From: Tenodera sinensis
Taxonomy: Eukaryota; Arthropoda; Insecta; Mantodea; Mantidae
Direction: 5' to 3'
DNA length: 64,000 nt
NCBI GenBank assembly: GCA_030765045.1
Contig: CM060964.1
Span: forward strand, 137,936,948 to 138,000,947
The position numbers were made by a program, and so were the translations under genes. Shown here piece by piece: positions 43,150-54,300 of the stretch. The first letter of the stretch is position 1. Each line of letters opens with the position of its first letter. The notes beneath the pieces were generated by a model. The model saw only the letters and a list, made by a program, of their open reading frames with translations, was not told where the DNA came from and ran no database searches.

Positions 43150-44440
43150 CTACTTTTGTTGCTAATAATCAGCAACTGCTCACTCCTGAACAAAAGAATA
43201 TGATCAAATTAATTTGACCAGGAGGCACTGGCAAAACATTCCTCATCTCACTGATACTTGCGTGCATTAGATCACATAATCATATTCGGTTGGCAATTGC
43301 TTCATCAGGCACTGCAGCGATCTTGCTTGATGGTGGACGGACTGCTCATTCAGCACTCAAATTGCCATTGAACATTCACACAAATCCAGACGCATTGTGT
43401 AACATAAAGAAGCATTCAGCCATGTCTGAAATTGTGAGAAAATGCAAAATTATTATCTGGGATGAATGCACTATGGCCCACAAGCATTCACCTGAAGGTC
43501 TTGGTAGAATGCTGAAAGATCTCAATAGTAATAGTCTTTTTGGTAATGCTCTACTGCTGCTGTCCAGTGATTTCAGACAGACGTTGCCAGTAATTCTGTG
43601 TGCTACATATGCGGACGAAATTAGCACATGTTTGACAGAATCATACCTATGACGAAGTGTCAGTAAATTATGTCTTACCATAAATATACGTCTTCACATT
43701 CAAAATGATCCATTGGCATTGCCAGTCTCCGAGCAATTGCTCAACACTACTCCCAGACAATTTTTTGCAAAATGGTGGATATCAATGCTTTGATTGAAAT
43801 TCTATTTCTAAATTAACGAGATAATTATACTAGTCATGCGGGGGTACGTGAGTGAGTTATTTTGGCTGCAAAAAATACAGATGTCAACGCAATTAATTTT
43901 AAAATACGTCATTGCCTGACAATGAAACATCATTCAAATCCATCGACACTGTTGATCCTGAGGAAGTTGTGAACTATTGTGTTGAATTCTTGAATTCACT
44001 GGATTTTCCTGGAATGCCACCACATAACTTGCGATTGAAGATTGGTTCACCAATAATTTTTCTTCAAAATTTGAATGCAACAAAGCTAAGCAATGACATG
44101 CCATTGGTCATAAAAAATTATTGGCAATGTTCATAAAGCTATCCTTTTAAACAGAAAATTTCAAGGTGAAATTGTTCTACCACAGATCACAATTATCCCA
44201 TCAGACTCGCCCATTCTATTATTTCTATTGTTTGCAATTAGCAATTCACTTGGCATTCACAATGACTATTAATAAGTCACAAGACCAAACAATGTCAATT
44301 TGTAAGTTGAATCTAGAAAATCTGTGCTGTTCGCATAGCCAATTATATATTGTGTGTTCAAGGGTTGGCAAAGCATCAAGTTTGTTTGTTTATAACCCCC
44401 AAAATTAACTAAAACTATTGTTCACAAAATAGCATTAAGA
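43150..44440 (+). pseudogene. Helitron Pif1-like helicase domain, broken
   Basis: This is the C-terminal helicase of a Helitron Rep/helicase protein. Visible motifs are LLTPEQKNMIKL (about 43177), the Walker A region PGGTGKTFLISL (about 43219-43250), and IASSGTAAILLDGGRTAHSA (43293). The Walker B-like KIIIWDECTMAHK (about 43448-43485) and LLLLSSDFRQTLPVI (about 43550-43595) follow. Later parts read EEVVNYCVEFLNSLDFPG, LRLKIGSPIIFLQN (about 43965-44065) and AFTMTINKSQDQT with YIVCSRVGKASSLFVY (about 44250-44400). A stop precedes Walker A, and several frameshifts occur. No Rep (HUH) domain was found upstream. Confidence 0.85.
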
Positions 44441-44470
44441 TAAAAAAAAAACATTTTATTCCTGTTAATA

Positions 44471-45295
44471 AAGTAAAACCTGTCTTCAGTGGAATCGAAC
44501 GAGACTCTCAAACATTTTTGTTAAAGACAGATTTCAGTTTAACGAAGGTAGACCTAGGTTATTAACAAAATTAAACCATTAACATACACAAATGGATGGT
44601 ATGAGGTAAAAAATGTAAGTACATTATTCTACTGTGTGCATTTAGATATTTCTGCTGCAATACATACATGTAATACACACCAAAACATAATGAATGGAAA
44701 ATAGCTCTATACACAGTTCATTTATTTTTTCCAATAGTTAAGGAGAGCTTTATAGACACACTGCTGCTTAGCTCCTCAACTTCCACAAACACTTTGGCCT
44801 GAGAAATCACACCAAACACATCCGAGTCATTTTGCCATAGGGCAAATTGTTGCAGTTCCTTTAAACTTTTGACAGCATCTTGATAGGTCTTTAGCCTACA
44901 CTCTCCTTCCAACTAAGGGACATATTCCTCTTCATCTTCGTCCGCCTTCTCTTCTCCTATTCGATTTTACATATTCTCAATTAAGACATCTATATCAACT
45001 GTGTCTGTTTCAGTTTGCACATCACTGTTTATGTTGATATATTCCATGGCACAGGAATTGAAAGAACCTTCATTGGTGTAGTTTTGTGCCTGCAAATTTT
45101 CTAAATGCTACATTCCAAGACTTGAAATTTTCTGTTAAAAGATGCAATATGATTTCTGTTGTCAGTTTAAGACAGTTTATGTTTAGTAAAGGGAATTTGG
45201 CATGTTTTTCAACCCTAAATTCACAGGACCATAAAATATTTCTGTTTTAGACAGATTTCTGCTTAACAGAGGTCCACTGAAGGCAGGTTTTACTG
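44471..45295 (-). mobile_element. pogo/Tigger-like internally deleted transposon, nested in the Helitron tail
   Basis: The ends AAGTAAAACCTGTCTTCAGT (44471) and the reverse complement of the right end CAGTAAAACCTGCCTTCAGT are inverted repeats next to TA (44469-44470 and 45296-45297). On the minus strand, 44720-44912 reads KTYQDAVKSLKELQQFALWQ after an acidic stretch. This is the C-terminal tail of pogo/Tigger (DDE_1) transposases. The catalytic part is deleted. At 825 bp it is a typical non-autonomous derivative. Confidence 0.82.
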
Positions 45296-45602
45296 TATTA
45301 AGATTAAAATATATTTAAATATTTATTTTTTGTACTTAAAAAATATACCTGTCATGAAAATGATTTGAGTTTTTTCCTTCTTGCTGTTATTTAAAACAGT
45401 TTTAAATTTGTACCCCGCAAATTTAATTTTTTGGCATACAGATACAAATAGTTGCGATAACTGTAGGCACGATGGCATCAGGTATTCTAAAAATAATTTT
45501 ATTACATATTTTTTTATCAAAACATTCCAAATTTATAGTTTATTTTTAAAATTTTATAATTTTTGGATGCACAACATTTGAACAGGATGTCTGTCGGGTC
45601 TG

Positions 45603-45606
45603 CTAG
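45603..45606 (+). other. candidate Helitron 3' terminus (CTAG)
   Basis: The sequence GTCTGTCGGGTCTGCTAG ends in CTAG followed by T. Helitrons typically end in CTRR after a short hairpin and insert between A and T. With the helicase at 43150-44440 and the pogo derivative in between, this is the best candidate for the right end. The preceding hairpin is weak, so confidence is moderate. Confidence 0.5.
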
Positions 45607-45978
45607 TAGCAATATAAATCATCAAACCTAACCTAAATGTAATTAATGCTTTGCTTTAAACTTCAAAATATATTATTTGCATAACTAAAAATACAATGTG
45701 TTTCTTCATGGCTTCCTTGAATATTATACGTTTTTATTATACTTTGCCATGATATACAGCCCTTTGCAGGAGACATCCTCTATTCAGTTCCTTTGACATA
45801 AGACTTATTGCATTATGCTTTCTTCTCCTTTGTAGGTGATAATAGGCTGACTGGTGGTAACTTAACAACATAAATACCCCAAGCCTTGAGGTATTTATCT
45901 TTGATGTGAGATTCCCTTGTGGTCTAACTGGGAAAAGTATGAATCAGCTGGGGAATTTAATGTTGTACTGGCAAGTTG
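45607..45978. other. no gene seen
   Basis: A+T-rich intron sequence. I see no coding or repeat feature. Confidence 0.35.
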
Positions 45979-46150
45979 GCCATGGTAGCATAGTGGTTAA
46001 AGCAGCTGCTCGATAAGTGAAAGATCCATGGTTCAAATCCTGGCTATGGCATTGAATTTTTCAGTCCTGATTCCACCTCTTAAACATTGCCCACACATGG
46101 CTTGTGCACTTAAAAACACCAGCAGTAAGTTTGTTGGCATAAATAAATAA
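45979..46150 (+). mobile_element. tRNA-derived SINE or tRNA-like pseudogene
   Basis: The first 72 nt (45979-46050) have tRNA length and a 7-bp acceptor stem (GCCATGG with CTATGGC, one G-T pair). An A box (TAGCATAGTGG) and a B box (GGTTCAAATCC) both fit consensus. The anticodon stem does not pair, so it is not a working tRNA. A body of about 90 bp follows, ending AAATAAATAAT near 46150. This fits a SINE head and tail. Confidence 0.65.
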
Positions 46151-46451
46151 TCCAGTAATACTTCACTTTTCCTTAACAAAGCAACATAATTTTTATTGAT
46201 ATTGGTCTACTTTAATTTGTCCTACGGCACAATAAAGAGTAAGCAATGAAGTAGCAATACACTGTATGTCAAACTTTCTACAGTACATTTACTACAAAAC
46301 TTAGCTAGCAGGTGCAAGCCCCATCTCCGGACATGTACTGCACGACTTGGCTGGCAGTCACGCGGTCTGTCTCCCAGTCACACATGCATGGACATCACAT
46401 CAAATCTCGAATCATATTAAAATTATCGGAATAAACACAAAACATGCCTTA

Positions 46452-46640
46452 TTACAACAGATGTTGGAAATGACGTCCATTTGCATCAATACGTCTATGG
46501 CATCTTTTGAGGAAATTTTTATTCACACACATTAGTTCAGCTTCCAAAATAGCATTAATTTCTCTCCTGATATTGTTTTAATTGTCTTTGCAAGGGACTT
46601 AACGGATTTTCAAGGTGACCATTCTAACCTTTCTCTGATT
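46452..46640 (-). pseudogene. mariner-like transposase C-terminal fragment
   Basis: On the minus strand a short frame reads IRREINAILEAEL and ends FLKRCHRRIDANGRHFQHLL with the stop at 46452-46454. It shares the C-terminal signature of the relic at 10277-11392 (FRRYRDCVCIEGHQFQHLL). Nothing upstream is recognisable beyond 46640. Confidence 0.65.
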
Positions 46641-47576
46641 TCATCTAATTTCTACAAGCACACATCATTTTACCTTTCTTCTCCGTCATAAATTGAACCC
46701 GTCTTCCTGCATTTAATTGCAAGCAAACGAATGGTGTGTCTACCCAGAACACGCATGCCAAGAAATTTAGTTTCAAATTACCTTACAAATTCCCTACAAG
46801 ATGATGTAAGCATCTACCTATCATAAATAAACACTGTTGTACTGTATGCTGCAATCGATTCATTTTGAAAACACTTCAAGCAAAACTAAACACTTCTAAA
46901 CACCCCTAATGTTATACACATGTGAACTGGACAGGAACACCACAGAAACCTACTTAACAGAAGCAAGACTGATACATTTGTGATGATTAGAACTTGCACA
47001 TAGGGAAATGTAGTGAAGATTACACGGGTCATGCACCTGCCAGTCAAGTTTTTTAGTAACAGTACTGTAGTTGTGTATCATGCATAGCTCTTCTTTCCTT
47101 AGGTTGTATAAATAAAGTTAAAAAAAGTAGTAACACTAATTAGCATCTTAGAACTACTACTAATATTTGCACAAAAAACTGAATTTTGTCCATACTGTAA
47201 AATTTCATTTAAATGACATATAATCCTTTGCTGTCATGACTATATACTTAAAAGAGGCTTAGTATACCACATTGTAAACAAATTGTAAAAAAATAAATAA
47301 AAATAATGTATACATTAACGCAGAGGTAAATATTAGAGGATGACAGGGAATATAGTCCGGACAACACTGGTTAAAAGGCTTGCTCTGCTCATTTTACTAT
47401 TCACTTAGCTTAAGCCACAAGTAATTAATGCTAGATGGCTACTGAGCACTTCCTGTAGTTGCAGTGAAGTGAAAGGGGAACTTCTGAGTGGGTCTCCCCT
47501 TAGTTCTAAAGATTAACATGCCTCACTGGGTATGGGTCCTGTCTGGGAAATTTTGTCTTTATGTAATCCTGTTCAC
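46641..47576. other. no gene seen
   Basis: A+T-rich intron sequence without recognised features. Confidence 0.35.
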
Positions 47577-47582
47577 CTTTTG

Positions 47583-48402
47583 CATGGTGTCTAGCAAAAT
47601 TTTAAAACCAGATTCAAGGTAATTTCCAGGATTTTCCAAGGTGAAAAAATTCCTTTTCAAGGAAACACGCAAACTTATAAACAATACTGGAAAAGAGCTA
47701 AACATCGTAAATGAAAGTACCCTAAGATACACGGTATATATACATGGAGTTAAAATTTAGAAAAGAACTCCAGAATATATTCTCTTTAATGACATCATTG
47801 TTTTCTACACCCCATTTATATATGTAGTTAAATGATAAGAGAGTGCACTACGAAGTAGGCTACGTCTGATTTTGAAGTCCCACTTTTTTGTTATGAGAAG
47901 TCAGTAATTCTGGGAAATACTGTAAATCTAAGCATTATGCCAATTATTAAAAAGGTTTTATCAGAACAAAACGGTATGTAACCCTTATTATGAACAATAT
48001 TCTTTCAAAGGAACACTTATTTCTTTAATTTATAAGATGTGACCTACACAACTTTTCCTTTTCCTCGGACTTGTATAAAAATACAAATAAGTGTTCTGGT
48101 GAACAAACTGTAGTGCTACTGGCGGGTTAAGTCTTTGTGTACCTTCCACCTTGTTCAGAAAGAGCTCAATGGAAGACTGACAAAAGTCACGTGCAAGAGT
48201 GACAATGATCCCACTATCGTACCTGGAGGAGCATACATCTCAAGTGCATGAGTGTGACCTGAGAATGTAACAAAGAAGTGTTTTAGAAAAATTTAAGGAG
48301 AGTTTTTGAAAGTCAAGGTGAATTCTAGGTTTTCAAAGTGCACTTTTAAATTCGAGGTGATTTTCTGGATATTCCAGGATTTCCAGGGTGCTGGACACCA
48401 TG
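47583..48402. mobile_element. 820-bp non-coding element with terminal inverted repeats
   Basis: The left end CATGGTGTCTAGCA (47583) and the reverse complement of the right end CATGGTGTCCAGCA (to 48402) match at 13 of 14 bases. Subterminal parts also resemble each other (TTTCCAGGATTTTCCAAGG at left, and TTCCAGGATTTCCAGGG near 48372). A 6-bp direct repeat CTTTTG flanks it (47577-47582 and 48403-48408). No transposase is encoded. The superfamily is unclear. Confidence 0.7.
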
Positions 48403-48408
48403 CTTTTG

Positions 48409-49367
48409 GAACTATAAATACTTAAGAAGTTGTTTGTTGGTCACACTGACCCATCAAATTCTTTATTTAATCATATGCCCCGTTCAGTGACTCAGTTGAT
48501 ATCCCCCTCACTTGGATAAATCTCCAAAAGTGACCACAGAATGAAGGCATGACTGACATTGTGCATTTGTCTCCTCCAAATGCACTCTCTACATATGCCC
48601 ATGGTCCCAGGTGAAATATTACAACTTTGTTTTGTAGTTCATGGGACATAATTTGCATTATGTGCCTAACCGTAACAATTACGCCATCAATCGCAGTAAC
48701 TATCTTGCATTGGTGTATCCTGACCATTATACAGATATACATGGTAGTTGGAACATCTGATATTTGCCTTCATATTACATGGATCTTACTTAGTTCAATT
48801 CCACTGAATCTGGACCTTAATCTTTCTGCATCACTAGGAATCCAGTTACATTATGAGCCCTTTTACACCCACTGTGGCAAAATCAGCTGCATTCTGAACC
48901 ACTGCTCTTTTTGACTTTACACCACTATACACAACTCCCTTTCCTACACTGTAGCAGAGTGTTTGCATTCCACATTTAAAAACTATTGTGATCTAGTTAC
49001 TGTGTCGAGTATGTAATAGATGAGCTTGTTTTTAAATGTGATCCATAGACTATCACTCCAGATTATGAGTTTTGGTTTACTGGCTTAAAACTTGATATAG
49101 TTAATAACTGAGAGCAAAGGCAGGCAGTGAATGCTTTAATTTAGCCTTTGTATCACCCAGATTAAAGTAACATTCTGTGTTTAGGTTAAGTTTGCATATA
49201 TACAGTCATAGTAATGAGTATTCATACAGTACTATATTAAAATTGATTAGTGATATTTCCACATTACACGAAATAAAATGAATAAGATTTTGACTAGAAG
49301 GTTACATGATTAAAAATACAGTATAATGGTAACACAGCCTTAAGTATTAAACAAATATTCAAGTAAA
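48409..49367. other. no gene seen
   Basis: No convincing coding region on either strand. Open frames of up to about 95 codons occur, but they overlap on opposite strands and have no family motif. Confidence 0.35.
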
Positions 49368-50165
49368 TGGTAATTGTTTACACAATCGGCCGCTCGAGAA
49401 AACAAATTAAACATAGCGCAATGGATGCAGCTTTTATTGCTGATTACAATTTTTAAAGTTTTATTTTGCGCTCAAGCTTCATTTTTGATTTATGAGCAAA
49501 TTTTGTATGTGCTATGCAGCAGTTTTATTTCGCGTATGCAGCAGATATTCAGCAAATAAATGTTTATAAATGAGTATAATATATGCTAGAATGATTGATT
49601 AATGTATTTATGTTGAAGTTGTTATTGCTGATTATGATTTTGAAAGTTTTATTTGGCAGTCAAGCTTCGTTTTCGTTTTGCCTGTGTTAGGTTAGGTTTA
49701 GTGTATGTATGTGAGAGTGGTAACAGGGTCCTGTGTTATCAAAATTTTGCCTGTGTGAGGTTAGGTTTAATGTGTGTATATGAGTGGGGTAACAGGGTCC
49801 TGTATTATCGAAATTTTGCTCATGTTAGGTTAGGTTTACTGTGTGTATATGAATGGGATGACAGGCTCCTGTGTTATCGGAATACTTACAATTTGGGCAG
49901 TGTTTATGCAATAATTTCAACGTAAATGCATTAATCAATCATTCTAGCATATATTATACTCGTTTACACAGATTTACTTGCTAAATATCCGCCGCATAAG
50001 AGAAATAAAACCACTGCATCGCACGTACAAAATTTGCTCCTAAATCAAAAACGAAGCTTGAGCGCAAAATAAAACTTTCAACATCGTAATCAGCAACAAA
50101 AAATGCATCTATTGCACTATGTTTCATTCGTTTTCTCGAGCGGCCGATTTTGTAAACATTTACCA
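49368..50165. mobile_element. fold-back element with inverted arms of about 250 bp
   Basis: The left arm (49368-49618) and right arm (49918-50165) are inverted copies. Shared landmarks in both are AATCGGCCGCTCGAG near the tips, GCGCTCAAGCTT and its complement, and AATGATTGATTAATG and its complement at the inner ends. The tips are TGGTAATTGTTTAC at left and TGGTAAATGTTTAC as the reverse complement at right. The 300-bp centre holds three 69-bp tandem units. No transposase is present. A target duplication is not clear. Confidence 0.88.
49677..49883 (+). repeat. 69-bp tandem repeat, three units
   Basis: Three units with period 69 (starts near 49677, 49746 and 49815) share TTTTGCC or TTTTGCT, GTTAGGTTAGGTTTA-like and ACAGGGTCCTGTGTTATC. 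They fill the centre of the fold-back element. Because 69 is divisible by three the frame stays open across them, but I see no reason to think it is coding. Confidence 0.88.
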
Positions 50166-50220
50166 AAAAAGTTAAGTGTCCCAATTCTGGTGCTATTTAA
50201 CAGGGAAATAACTCTATAAT

Positions 50221-50412
50221 CAAAACAAATTTAGAGACTAAAAGCTTCACTTATCTCAGTAATTGCTGCAAGTTCTTGAATTAATATGCTGCTAAAAGCT
50301 TTGAAAACCTGATGGAGGCATCATGAAACACACATTAGCAGCATATTAATTCAAGAACTTGCAGCAACTGATAAGATAAATGAAGCTTATAGTCTCTAAA
50401 TTTGTTTTTATT
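50221..50412. repeat. hairpin-forming inverted repeat with arms of about 75 bp
   Basis: The left arm (50221-50295) and right arm (50336-50412) are inverted copies with few differences (CAAATTTAGAGACTA, TGCTGCAAGTTCTTGAATTA). The loop is about 40 bp. It may be a small MITE; outer boundaries and target duplication are not evident. Confidence 0.85.
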
Positions 50413-50779
50413 TTAGATTCTGTTTCTTCACTGTTAACAGCTTCAGTTTTTTCATCCAAGGGAAAGAAGTATCTATACACCACTAGAAATGTAAGTATAG
50501 AAACCACTAGCAAACTGTTTGCAGATAGGAACGCCTTCACTGACAACCTGCACCTCTTTCATGTTAGTTCTGATGTGTAAATGCCATGCAACATAAAAAT
50601 GGGCCACAAAAGCAAAGAAACATTAGTGTAAAGGCAAATAGTTATCTCCCAATATTAAAAGGGAAAATCATTTTAAGGAATTTCTAATATTAATGGAAGA
50701 AGCTGGTGTAAGAAATACTCTCATTAATAGTAAAACAAGAGTTGACCACAGAAGCCAACTCAAAGAGCAAAAAAGTATC
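50413..50779. other. no gene seen
   Basis: Short A+T-rich stretch between the hairpin and the piggyBac derivative. No feature recognised. Confidence 0.35.
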
Positions 50780-51111
50780 TTAACCCTAGAACACTAATAT
50801 GCCTTAAATTTTACGACACCATTTTGTTCATTCGACTTTTCATGCACTTCTCCGCACGAGTGGCGACTGGCTGCTCTTCTAGTCTCAGTTGGAGGGAAAC
50901 TCTTGCTGAAGTAAGGTTGATTTTAACATTTCTCCAGTTTGTATGTGAGGTACAGGGTTCATTTCGTAAATATTATGAGGTATTAGTGATGATGTTAGTA
51001 TTTTGTTCATTCCGTGATTTTATTTTGTGTTTCTTTGTTTCCGGGTAAAGTATTTTGTGCGTAATACAGATTACTGATTGGCTCTGAAGTGTTATCTACT
51101 CGAGTTCAAAC

Positions 51112-51510
51112 ATGGCATTAAGTTTTCTAGTGCTGTTGTCTGATCTTGACTCTGACAAGGTCGATCAAATACTGAAAGAATTCAAACTTTAGGAGGAAGA
51201 TAAATCAGATGATGAAGACTGCAGTGAAACAGAAGATTTTGTGGAAGCTCACGATGTATTTGATTCAGACGATACTATAACGGATCCTACTTATGCATAT
51301 AAGGATAAAGATGAAAATGATGATGATGACGACTTAATTGAATCCAATAGCAAGAGAAAAAAGTTTCGAAAGGAAAATGATGAGCCAACAGTTTCACGAC
51401 ATAAATCATGCCCTCCCTAACACTCCAAACGTAGGATGACTACAAATTACTGTTCAACTTGCAGACATCCTATATGTGGAGAGCACCGAGCTATATGTTG
51501 TGTCCAGTAG
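51112..51510 (+). pseudogene. piggyBac transposase remnant: N-terminus joined to C-terminal zinc finger
   Basis: One frame of 133 codons with two stops (at about 51190 and 51418) starts MALSFLVLLSDLDSDKVDQI. It has a long acidic stretch (DKSDDEDCSETEDFVEAHD, then DENDDDDDLIES). It ends TTNYCSTCRHPICGEHRAIC, which fits the C-terminal Cys/His finger of piggyBac enzymes that binds the terminal repeats. The central DDD catalytic domain is missing, so the join reflects an internal deletion. Apart from the stops, the product would keep only DNA-binding and acidic regions. Confidence 0.75.
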
Positions 51511-51699
51511 AGTGAAGAAAGCTAAGTGAATAGGGAGAAATGAAACAGAGCTTCTAATTTTTGTTTAATTCTTTTTGTAAATATGCTTGTGAATTACTTA
51601 ATCTGAGGTTTTTACTTATAAATTAAGATGTTCTAACAGGATTTCATAAGAGTTAACATAGTTTTATTGTGATTTAATTTCCTTTTTATTTCTTAAAAT

Positions 51700-54300
51700 G
51701 TGTTGTTGTTGTTTTCTAGTGCCTTGCATCTGGCAATGAAGCCATTAGCATTCGTGCTTTCCAATACTTTTGAACTGTAGTTTCTTCTGATCTTAATGCT
51801 TCACAGGTCTTCAAGTGGTCTTCATTCATTTCTGCTGGATCGTTACACAGGACACATATTGGTGAGGCTGAGATACCTATTCTGTAGAGATGACTTGCTA
51901 AGCAGTCGTGATTTGTCAATAGTCGGAAGGCTGCAACCGCTGTTTTCCGTGGTCTCTGGGGGATTATATCTGGGTTGGAAAGTAGTGTAATCCATTTTTT
52001 ATCTTTGGCATTTGTTTCTATTTCTTGTAGGTATGAATGAGAAAATTGTTTAGCGATCAAGCGTTTTATTGAGGAATATGAGAAATTGAATTTAGACTTT
52101 TGTTTTATCGTTGTGCCTTTCTTTGCAAGTGAGTCTGCAGCTTCAATCCCCATGACTCCACAGTGTGCTGGAATCCATTGGAGCTGAACAGTCTTATTAA
52201 CTTTTTGGAGTTGTGTTAACATTTTGTAGCATTCTCTAATTTTTGTTGACTTCTTTGTAGTACTTGAACATATTCCCTGAATTGCAGCTTTAGAATCCGA
52301 AAGAATTACTGCCTTGTTAAATTTATTTAAGGGAAGATTTAATAATTGTCGGAGAGCAATGTATATAGCCTCTATTTCTCCATCATAATTTGTTGTGTCT
52401 CTGCCAACAGAATGATAAAAGGAAAAATGTGAACACGTAACTCCAGCTCCAGTAAGGTTTTCCTTGGAGGATCCATCAGTATATATGTGCAGCCATTCTT
52501 CTGTGGGATACCTAGTATTGATTGTTTCCAGAGCTAGAAGTTTTTGTATTTCTTTTGGTGTGTCTGATTTACTTATTTTCTCTATTAATTCCAAACTGAA
52601 GGTAGGTTGCAATAGTTCCAATGGATTTTCTCTTATAAGTAGATTTTCTCTGGTGTTAGGAATGTTCAATTTGGATTTAATCTGTGTTACCTTTTCTAGG
52701 AAACTATTATGAGTTTTAAGGATTGAAGGGGGGAGGTTCTCTTCTGTCCATTTAGAGTTTGGCAGTCGTAACATTTTCTCGTGTTGGAACAATGCTTGTT
52801 CTTCTATTTTTGTTGTTATTGATGGGGTCCGTGTTAAGGCAAGCATGGCATCAATAGGTGTGGATTTAACTGCTCCAGTGATTAGGCGAAGAGCCTGATT
52901 TTGTATTTGTTCAAGTTTATTGATGTTAGCATTTGCTGCCGTTATTAAAGCTTCAGAACAGTACAAGAGGTTTGGTTTAACATACATTTTGTATGTCGTG
53001 TTAAGGACTCTCCTTGAGCAGCCCCATTTAGCACCAGCTAACCTTTTCAGGATTTGCAGTTTCTTTTCAACCTTTTCTGAGATGTTTGTTATATGTTTTT
53101 TCCAACTTAGCTTTCTGTCGAAAGTGATGCCTAAGTATTTGGCATCATCAACTGCTTTGAGTGGTTTACCATTATAATTTATGTTAATATTAACTGGTTT
53201 GTATTTTAGTGTAAATAATTCATAATTTGTTTTTTCCTCATTGATAGTCATGAGGTTTTTGGAGCTCCATTCATGTACTTTGTTTAGGGCTGTTTCTATT
53301 CTGTCTTTAATTAATTCGGGTTTTTTTGGAGAGCCTGAAGTCCAAATGACTACATCGTCAGCAAATAAAGCAATTTTGGTTTCTAAAGTTTTTATTATTG
53401 ATGGAAGGTCATTTATATATATGTTAAAGAGTGTTGTGCTCAGAACAGCACCTTGTGGAAGTCCTCGGTGTGTTTGTTTATATTTGGAAATGTATATATT
53501 ATATTTTGTGGCACAAAATCTTTGTGAATTAAACTGAGTTATCCATTTAAGCATGTTACTTTTCACACCTATTGATTGCAACTTCTCAATTAATTTGTTT
53601 CTCCAGACTGAGTCATATGCTGATTTAAAATCGATGAATACTGCCAAAGTATCCTCCTTTCTATTGAAAGCTTCCTTGATGTCTTGGCTTAGTAGGAGTA
53701 CATTTTCACTTGTACTATGATTCTGTCTGAAGCCGGTCTGTGAACTATTAATTAAGTTGTAATATTCTAGGAACCAGTTAAGTCTAGATGCCACCATTCT
53801 TTCCATCACTTTTGCAATAACACTGGTCAAAGATATTGGCCTGAAACTATTAATATTGTTTGAGGGTTTGTTTTTCTTTAAAATCGGGATGATAATGGCT
53901 TTTTTCCAGTCGGAAGGTACAGTCATTCTCCAACACGTGTTATACAGTTTAAGTAGGATTTCTTTTCCTTTCCTGCCAAGGTGTTTAATAAACTCTGGGT
54001 GGATCTTGTCAGGTCCTGGAGATTTTTTGTTCTGTAATTGTTCTATTGCTAAATCCAGTTCTGTTTCGTTAAAATCCTGAATAAAAATATAATTTCGTAT
54101 ACCTTTTGGCTTATTAGTTTCTCTGATAGTTTTTTGGATAGCCTTATCTTGTTTTTTATACACTTGGGGTATTCTTTGTGACTGCGCATAAAACTTGTTA
54201 AGGGATTCTGCTATTTCCCTATCTGTAGTTAAGCTTTTGTTATTATGTTTTAATGGTTCAGTTGTATTTTTTGATAATTTTGTTTTATTAAGGAATTTGT
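51700..54300 (-). mobile_element. 5'-truncated LINE with intact reverse transcriptase-RNase H frame
   Basis: This is an insertion in the piggyBac derivative, on the minus strand. It starts in the codons just before the reverse transcriptase (TEPLKHNNKSLTTDREIA, about 54190-54270). It ends in a very short 3' untranslated region with the tail AACAACAACAAC at about 51700-51712. The tail type and the protein place it in the same lineage as the LINE at 30940, but with clear divergence. Confidence 0.9.
51716..54290 (-). CDS. LINE ORF2 fragment: reverse transcriptase and RNase H, open (partial)
   Basis: The frame is open from the truncation point to the stop at 51716-51718, more than 850 codons. 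The reverse transcriptase shows KSPGPDKIH, SFRPISLTSVIAKVMERMV, VFIDFKSAYDSVW, GLPQGAVLSTTLFN and IALFADDVVIWTS (Asp pair about 53360). The RNase H shows HIYTDGSSKEN (about 52480), DGEIEAIYIAL, VILSDSKAAIQGI and GIEAADSLAKKG; the usual N in GNE is I here. The C-terminal motif is CVLCNDPAEMNEDHLKTCEA (about 51800-51860). Initiation would require an upstream start that the truncation removed, so it is probably not expressed even though it is open. Confidence 0.9.

Noticed and set aside
45979..46050. Functional tRNA gene
   Set aside because: Length, acceptor stem and boxes fit, but the anticodon stem does not pair, the T stem has a mismatch, and a SINE-like body and tail follow.
48467..48914. 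Overlapping open frames on both strands of about 90 codons
   Set aside because: No motif, no splice context, no family resemblance, and the two strands cannot both be coding.
49677..49883. TTAGG-like telomere repeats
   Set aside because: Each 69-bp unit holds only one or two TTAGG copies; there is no long array and the site is internal.
49380..50155. NotI/XhoI-like CGGCCGCTCGAG strings suggesting cloning-vector contamination
   Set aside because: The string occurs once in each arm of the fold-back element with insect-like flanks and diverged arms, so it is part of the transposon rather than a linker.
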